Of a stretch of 8,768 bases of DNA, positions 6,607-8,768 are shown piece by piece (positions within the stretch are counted from its first letter, which is position 1; each line of letters starts with the position of its first letter). The DNA is taken from NCBI GenBank assembly GCA_902462035.1, contig CABQAC010000075.1, positions 1 through 8,768 of the forward strand, given 5' to 3'. This stretch comes from an uncultured Eubacteriales bacterium. GTDB taxonomy: Bacteria > Bacillota > Clostridia > Oscillospirales > Acutalibacteraceae. The notes beneath the pieces were generated by a model, which was not told the origin of the DNA, searched no databases, and saw only the letters and a program-made list of their open reading frames with translations. The position numbers and the translations under genes were made by a program.

Positions 6607-7229
6607 TATTGGTACACCTCCTCGAGCTTCGCCACCGCATCCTTTACAACGATGAACTTGTCGGCGTTGAGGATGTCGTAGACGTTGAGCGTGTTGACCT
6701 GGGCGGTTTTGACGCCGGGGATGTTGGCGGCGGATTTAATGGCCGTCCGGTCGTTGCTCGCGAGCACGATCAGGGCTTTTTTCTCCGCGCCCAGCGCTTC
6801 CAGCATCTTAACGACCGTCTTGGTGGAGTAACCCTCTAAGGTGAGCGCGTCGAGGACGATCATATCGTTTTCCTTCACCTTGGCGGAGAAGGCGGATTTC
6901 ATCGCCAAGCGGCGGACCTTTTTGTTAAGCGCGTACCGGTATTCGCGCGGCTTGGGCGCGAACACGATACCGCCGTGTCTCCACTGGGGGGAACGGGTGG
7001 AACCCTGGCGGGCATGGCCGGTTCCCTTTTGGCGCCACGGCTTTTTGCCGCCGCCGGATACCTCGGCACGGGTGAGCGCGGACTGGGTGCCCTGGCGCTG
7101 GTTGGCCAGGTAGTTGACAACAACGTCGTGCAGCACGGCGGTGTTGGGCTCGATACCAAAAATATCGTTGTTCAGGTCAATTTCGCCGACTTTCGCGCCG
7201 GACATATTGACAACTTGAATGGTAGGCAT
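6606..7229 (-). CDS. rplD: 50S ribosomal protein L4
   Basis: L4 is a 50S assembly protein whose long loop reaches the exit tunnel opposite L22. In E. coli it also represses the S10 operon through the leader mRNA, by both attenuation and translation. The product is 207 residues, the family norm. The tunnel loop lies around residues 54-98 and contains GGGKKPWRQKGTGHARQGS (59-77) and SPQWRHGGIVFAPKPREY, the region where macrolide-resistance changes occur; no insertion is seen. The ATG at 7229 follows GGAGG by seven bases. It is 17 nt after rplC and overlaps rplW by one base. Since the operon leader contains a terminator, L4 is the first candidate for an autogenous regulator, but this is inference. 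Confidence 0.97.
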   Translation of the reverse strand: MPTIQVVNMSGAKVGEIDLNNDIFGIEPNTAVLHDVVVNYLANQRQGTQSALTRAEVSGGGKKPWRQKGTGHARQGSTRSPQWRHGGIVFAPKPREYRYALNKKVRRLAMKSAFSAKVKENDMIVLDALTLEGYSTKTVVKMLEALGAEKKALIVLASNDRTAIKSAANIPGVKTAQVNTLNVYDILNADKFIVVKDAVAKLEEVYQ

Positions 7230-7246
7230 TTGCGTTCCTCCTTCCC

Positions 7247-7945
7247 TTACGCCTTTTTGACGCTCTGCGCGATGGTGACCAGGCCTTTGTTGGGGCCGGG
7301 AATGGCGCCCTTGATCGCGATCAGGTTGTTTTCGGCGTCAACCTTTACAACGGTCAGGTTTTGCACCGTTACCCGCTCCGCGCCCAGATGGCCGGCCATC
7401 TTTCTGCCCTTGAACACCCGGGAAGGGTCGGAGCAGGCGCCGATGGAACCGCCGTGACGGGCAACAGGACCGGAACCGTGGGTCTCCTTCAGCCGGCTGA
7501 AGTTCCAGCGCTTGATCACGCCGGCGTACCCCTTACCTTTGCTGGTGCCGGTCACGTCAACGCGGTCGCCGGCGGCAAAGGTGTCGGCCTTGATCAAATC
7601 GCCGACATTCAGCGCGGAGATGTCTTCCAAACGGAACTCGCGAAGGGTTTTCTTGGGCGCGACGTTGCCCTTTTCGAAGTGGCCCATCATCGCCATGGTG
7701 ACGTTCACAGGCTTGCCGCTAAACTTTTCGCAGCGCTTGCGCTCGCCCTTGCCGCTGCCGTCCTGAATCTTCAGCTTGATGTCGCCGAAGCCCAGCTGAA
7801 CAGCCTCGTAGCCGTCGTTTTCCACCGTTTTCTTCTGGGTGACCACACACGGGCCAGCTTCCACAACGGTGACGGGAACGACGTTCCCTTTTTCATCGAA
7901 AATCTGCGTCATGCCGATTTTTCTGCCGATGATCCCTTTTTGCAT
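7247..7945 (-). CDS. rplC: 50S ribosomal protein L3
   Basis: L3 is one of the first proteins to bind 23S rRNA, and its long extension reaches towards the peptidyl transferase centre. The product is 232 residues, longer than E. coli L3 (209). It begins MQKGIIGRKIGMTQIFDEKG. The family signature region spans about residues 139-190 (GYAGVIKRWNFS, then THGSGPVARHGGSIGACSDP, then RVFKGRKMAGHLGAE) and ends in VVKVDAENNLIAIKGAIPGP. Compared with E. coli (HGNSLSHRVPGSIG), the tip reads HGSGPVARHGGSIG. The Pro before GSIG is Gly, and the position of the methylated Gln of E. coli appears to be Leu153. The ATG at 7945 follows AAGGAGG. It lies 69 nt after rpsJ. Confidence 0.96.
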   Translation of the reverse strand: MQKGIIGRKIGMTQIFDEKGNVVPVTVVEAGPCVVTQKKTVENDGYEAVQLGFGDIKLKIQDGSGKGERKRCEKFSGKPVNVTMAMMGHFEKGNVAPKKTLREFRLEDISALNVGDLIKADTFAAGDRVDVTGTSKGKGYAGVIKRWNFSRLKETHGSGPVARHGGSIGACSDPSRVFKGRKMAGHLGAERVTVQNLTVVKVDAENNLIAIKGAIPGPNKGLVTIAQSVKKA

Positions 7946-7970
7946 GTTGTTTCCTCCTTGCAGGTTATTG

Positions 7971-7987
7971 GTTGGCCTTACGCCAAC
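7971..7987 (-). promoter_or_regulatory. Hairpin in the rpsJ-rplC spacer
   Basis: The 69-nt spacer between rpsJ and rplC contains a perfect 6-bp stem, GTTGGC / GCCAAC, with a five-base loop (GTAAG). Just upstream in the transcript is CCGGCGGCCGG (7994-8004), which can fold as CCGG-CGG-CCGG and be extended past a two-base bulge by ACC/GGT. No T-tract follows, so it is not an intrinsic terminator. It may stabilise or process the mRNA, or tune rplC translation, since the rplC SD begins about 12 nt later. Function is unknown. Confidence 0.4.
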
Positions 7988-8014
7988 ATGACCCCGGCCG
8001 CCGGTAGGTTGAAA

Positions 8015-8326
8015 TTACAGTTTGATCTCGATTTCAACGCCTGCGGGGAGCTCCAGTCCCATCAGAGCCTCAACGGTCTTATTGGACGGTCTCAGAATGT
8101 CGATCAATCTTTTGTGGGTTCTCATCTCGAACTGCTCGCGGCTGTCCTTATATTTGTGGACGGCGCGCAGAATAGTGATGATCTGCTTTTCGGTCGGAAG
8201 CGGCACCGGACCGGACACCCGGGCCCCCGTGCGCTTGGCCGTTTGCACGATCTTATCGGCGGACTGGTCCACCAGCTGATGATCGTACCCCTTGATTCTG
8301 ATTCTGATTTTTTCCTTGACTGCCAC
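8015..8326 (-). CDS. rpsJ: 30S ribosomal protein S10 (NusE)
   Basis: S10 is a protein of the 30S head. As NusE it also joins NusB and NusG in transcription antitermination complexes. The product is 103 residues, typical. It contains IRIRIKGYDHQLVDQSADKI (7-26), the family signature AKRTGARVSGPVPLPT (30-45) and HKYKDSREQFEMRTHKRLID (57-76). The start is GTG at 8326, with AAGGAGG nine bases upstream, giving the conserved MAVKEKIRIRIKGYDH. It is the first gene of the operon, after a long structured leader. The presence of NusE behind a leader terminator makes feedback through antitermination conceivable, but nothing in the sequence proves it. Confidence 0.97.
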   Translation of the reverse strand: MAVKEKIRIRIKGYDHQLVDQSADKIVQTAKRTGARVSGPVPLPTEKQIITILRAVHKYKDSREQFEMRTHKRLIDILRPSNKTVEALMGLELPAGVEIEIKL

Positions 8327-8333
8327 TGAAAAT

Positions 8334-8364
8334 CGCCTCCTTAACTACTCGTTGGCGGGCGGCG
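8334..8364 (-). promoter_or_regulatory. Possible SD-masking helix at rpsJ
   Basis: The rpsJ SD sequence GGAGGCG (8340-8334) can pair with CGCCGCC (8364-8358): four pairs, one G-A mismatch, then two pairs, over a 17-nt loop. This could limit initiation at rpsJ. The helix is short and its use is only inferred. Confidence 0.25.
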
Positions 8365-8369
8365 TTTTT

Positions 8370-8394
8370 AAAAACCTTACACCCCTCCGGGTGT
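8370..8394 (-). promoter_or_regulatory. Hairpin with U5/A5 tract before rpsJ
   Basis: ACACCC (8394-8389), loop GGAG and GGGTGT (8384-8379) form a perfect 6-bp stem. AAGG follows, then TTTTT (8374-8370) and AAAAA. The four-base gap before the T-run makes it a weak terminator at most. It may be a second barrier or a folded spacer ahead of the rpsJ ribosome binding site. Confidence 0.35.
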
Positions 8395-8414
8395 TTCATG
8401 CTTTCGCATTGAAA
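8394..8414 (-). promoter_or_regulatory. GNRA-tetraloop hairpin after the leader terminator
   Basis: TTTC (8414-8411), one bulged A, ATGC, loop GAAA, GCAT and GAAA (8397-8394) give an 8-bp stem with a GAAA tetraloop. It uses three bases of the terminator U-tract, so it can form only in readthrough transcripts. The 9-mer TGCGAAAGC in it also occurs in the terminator (8433-8425), so it is a short direct repeat. Confidence 0.4.
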
Positions 8415-8446
8415 AACCGGATGCGCTTTCGCAAAAGCGAATCCGG
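8412..8446 (-). terminator. Intrinsic terminator inside the S10 leader
   Basis: Reading the minus strand, CCGGAT (8446-8441), one mismatched T, CGCTTT (8439-8434), loop TGCG, AAAGCG (8429-8424), one mismatched C and ATCCGG (8422-8417) are followed directly by TTTTT (8416-8412). This is two 6-bp helices stacked across a single 1x1 mismatch, with a tetraloop and an immediate U-tract, a classical factor-independent terminator. On the plus strand no T-tract follows, so it acts only in the direction of the operon. It lies about 170 nt after the predicted start and 86 nt before rpsJ, so full expression needs readthrough or antitermination. Confidence 0.8.
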
Positions 8447-8454
8447 GTCAGGTC

Positions 8455-8518
8455 AAAAAACGTCCGGATGCACAACACGGCGCCCCGCTTACAGCGGAAC
8501 CCCCGCGCAGTCGCATCC
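8455..8518 (-). terminator. First terminator-like structure in the leader
   Basis: GGATGC (8518-8513) can pair with GCATCC (8471-8466), extended by AC/GT past one bulged G. The enclosed region folds further through GCGC/GCGC and UUCCGC-UGUAA-GCGGGG (8499-8483). A T6 run (8460-8455) begins five bases after the closing stem. The gap weakens it as a simple terminator, so it may be a pause site or a partner in alternative folding with the next terminator. Confidence 0.35.
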
Positions 8519-8560
8519 ATATCTTTCTTCGCCCGGTTTAAAATCGGACATACTCCACGG

Positions 8561-8581
8561 AAAAACCGGCCAAACAGGCCG
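8561..8581 (-). terminator. Early short hairpin with U5 run
   Basis: CGGCC (8581-8577), loop TGTTT and GGCCG (8571-8567) form a 5-bp GC stem, followed by G and TTTTT (8565-8561). It is short for a terminator, and a pause hairpin is as likely. Its 3' arm and U-run can instead pair, as CCGGTTT (8569-8563), with AAACCGG (8539-8533) once that is transcribed, so the hairpin may be transient. Confidence 0.3.
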
Positions 8582-8621
8582 CAACCTCCCGCTTCATCGC
8601 ATATCTGTGCAGTCACGCTTG

Positions 8622-8653
8622 ATTATAATACCATTCCAGCGCTGGAAAAGCAA
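8622..8653 (-). promoter_or_regulatory. Main sigma-A-type promoter of the S10-spc operon
   Basis: On the minus strand TTGCTT (8653-8648) is followed by exactly 17 bases and then TATTATAAT (8630-8622), with a TGG extended -10 element just ahead of TATTAT. The -35 is poor (three of six). The overlapping TATTAT/TATAAT, the extended -10 and the AT-rich upstream tract make a strong promoter plausible. Transcription should begin near 8615-8620. It is the only good promoter-like site seen upstream of rpsJ. Confidence 0.7.
8634..8647. repeat. Perfect 14-bp palindrome filling the promoter spacer
   Basis: TTCCAGCGCTGGAA is identical to its reverse complement and sits between the -35 and -10 elements, abutting the -35. 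It lies upstream of the transcription start, so it would act as DNA. A dimeric regulator site is the natural guess; no regulator could be named from the sequence. Confidence 0.5.
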
Positions 8654-8700
8654 GGTTTTTTTCTGTATTTTTGCAAGAAATTTTGAATTTTATTTTGTGC
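8654..8700 (-). promoter_or_regulatory. AT-rich upstream (UP-like) element
   Basis: This stretch is strongly A+T rich, with phased A-runs (AAAATAAAATT, CAAAATTT, GCAAAAATAC, GAAAAAAACC) directly ahead of the -35. Its composition contrasts with the GC-rich genes and the GC-rich block beyond 8700. Such tracts bind the RNA polymerase alpha C-terminal domain at ribosomal promoters. Confidence 0.5.
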
Positions 8701-8701
8701 A

Positions 8702-8719
8702 ACTTTCCCAAGGGAAAGT
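8702..8719. repeat. Inverted repeat at the upstream edge
   Basis: ACTTTCCC and GGGAAAGT are separated by two bases, an exact 8-bp inverted repeat. No T-tract follows on the minus strand, nor on the plus strand (which reads acggcc), so it is not an obvious terminator. It borders a GC-rich block (8720-8768) for which no gene could be assigned. Confidence 0.5.
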
Positions 8720-8768
8720 ACGGCCGCCAGGAAGCGTTTTTCGCGTCCCGCCGGGCTTTGTCACTCCC

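Larger units (their letters stand above)
8327..8620 (-). promoter_or_regulatory. Structured leader (5' UTR) of the S10-spc operon, probable attenuator
   Basis: From the predicted transcription start (about 8615-8620) to the rpsJ GTG there are roughly 290 untranslated nucleotides. In transcript order the leader holds a CGGCC/GGCCG hairpin with a U5 run, a multi-helix element closed by GGATGC/GCATCC and followed by U6, and a strong intrinsic terminator. After these come a GAAA-tetraloop hairpin, an ACACCC-GGAG-GGGTGT hairpin followed by U5, and the rpsJ SD. A terminator between promoter and first gene, with upstream arms able to pair with its stem, is the layout of transcription attenuation. 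No known riboswitch class was recognised. An L4-type r-protein leader is possible by analogy with E. coli, but no homology was established. No convincing leader peptide was found. Confidence 0.6.

Noticed and set aside
7361..8329. Plus-strand open frame of 322 codons opposite rplC and rpsJ
   Set aside because: It is the antisense shadow of L3 and S10, and even crosses their spacer. There is no SD sequence or recognisable domain.
8377..8616. 79-codon frame on the minus strand inside the leader (possible leader peptide)
   Set aside because: The GTG start lies at the predicted transcription start and has no SD. The composition is Cys/Arg-rich and odd, and it runs straight through the terminator and other stems. 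An internal ATG near 8520 has only a weak AAGAAAG site. A translated leader peptide is not excluded but is unsupported.
8468..8686. Plus-strand frame of 72 codons over leader and promoter
   Set aside because: It overlaps the structured leader and promoter in antisense, has no ribosome binding site, and shows low-complexity composition.
8612..8768. Open frame on the minus strand entering from the right edge and ending near 8612
   Set aside because: It passes through the A-tracts, -35, palindrome and -10, has no visible start and matches no family. It is probably chance openness.
1..8768. Search for tRNA, rRNA, CRISPR, insertion sequences, toxin or defence genes
   Set aside because: None was seen. 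Every stretch except the 8327-8768 leader/promoter region and short spacers is occupied by conserved ribosomal protein genes.

Overview
The window is a ribosomal-protein superoperon on the minus strand: the whole S10 cluster and the first half of the spc cluster, joined without a break. In transcription order (high to low coordinates) it reads promoter and leader, rpsJ, rplC, rplD, rplW, rplB, rpsS, rplV, rpsC, rplP, rpmC, rpsQ, rplN, rplX, rplE, rpsZ, rpsH, rplF, rplR and a 3'-truncated rpsE that runs off the left edge. Nineteen genes were recognised, all in the classical bacterial order, with no inserted, missing or broken gene. Long open frames on the plus strand are antisense shadows.

The organism is most likely a moderately GC-rich Clostridia-type Firmicute, perhaps near Oscillospiraceae/Ruminococcaceae. 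Signs are strong AGGAGG-type Shine-Dalgarno (SD) sequences before almost every gene, frequent GTG/TTG starts (rpsJ, rpsQ, rplN and rpsZ with GTG, rpsE with TTG), the short zinc-type S14, an L24 with a Cys4 C-terminal tail, and an L3 with a HGSGPVARHGGSIG core. The lineage is inferred from remembered family sequences, not from a search.

The products work together in assembly of both subunits. S3, S10, S14 and S19 build the 30S head, S8 and S17 the body and platform, and S5 the decoding side. L2, L3 and L4 shape the peptidyl transferase core. L22, L23, L24 and L29 surround the exit tunnel, L5 and L18 bind 5S rRNA, and L6, L14 and L16 lie near the factor-binding and tRNA sites. Spacing is tight (12-27 nt, or overlaps of 1-4 nt at rplD/rplW, rpsC/rplP and rplP/rpmC). 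Only two spacers are longer: rpsJ-rplC (69 nt, with a hairpin) and rplW-rplB (77 nt).

The non-routine part is the 442 nt upstream of rpsJ (8327-8768). It holds an AT-rich upstream element, a probable promoter whose spacer contains a perfect 14-bp palindrome, and a leader of about 290 nt. The leader has a convincing intrinsic terminator between promoter and rpsJ, plus upstream arms able to pair alternatively with its stem. This looks like a transcription attenuator for the whole operon, and it is the best candidate here for something undescribed. The rest is an ordinary, well-conserved housekeeping region.
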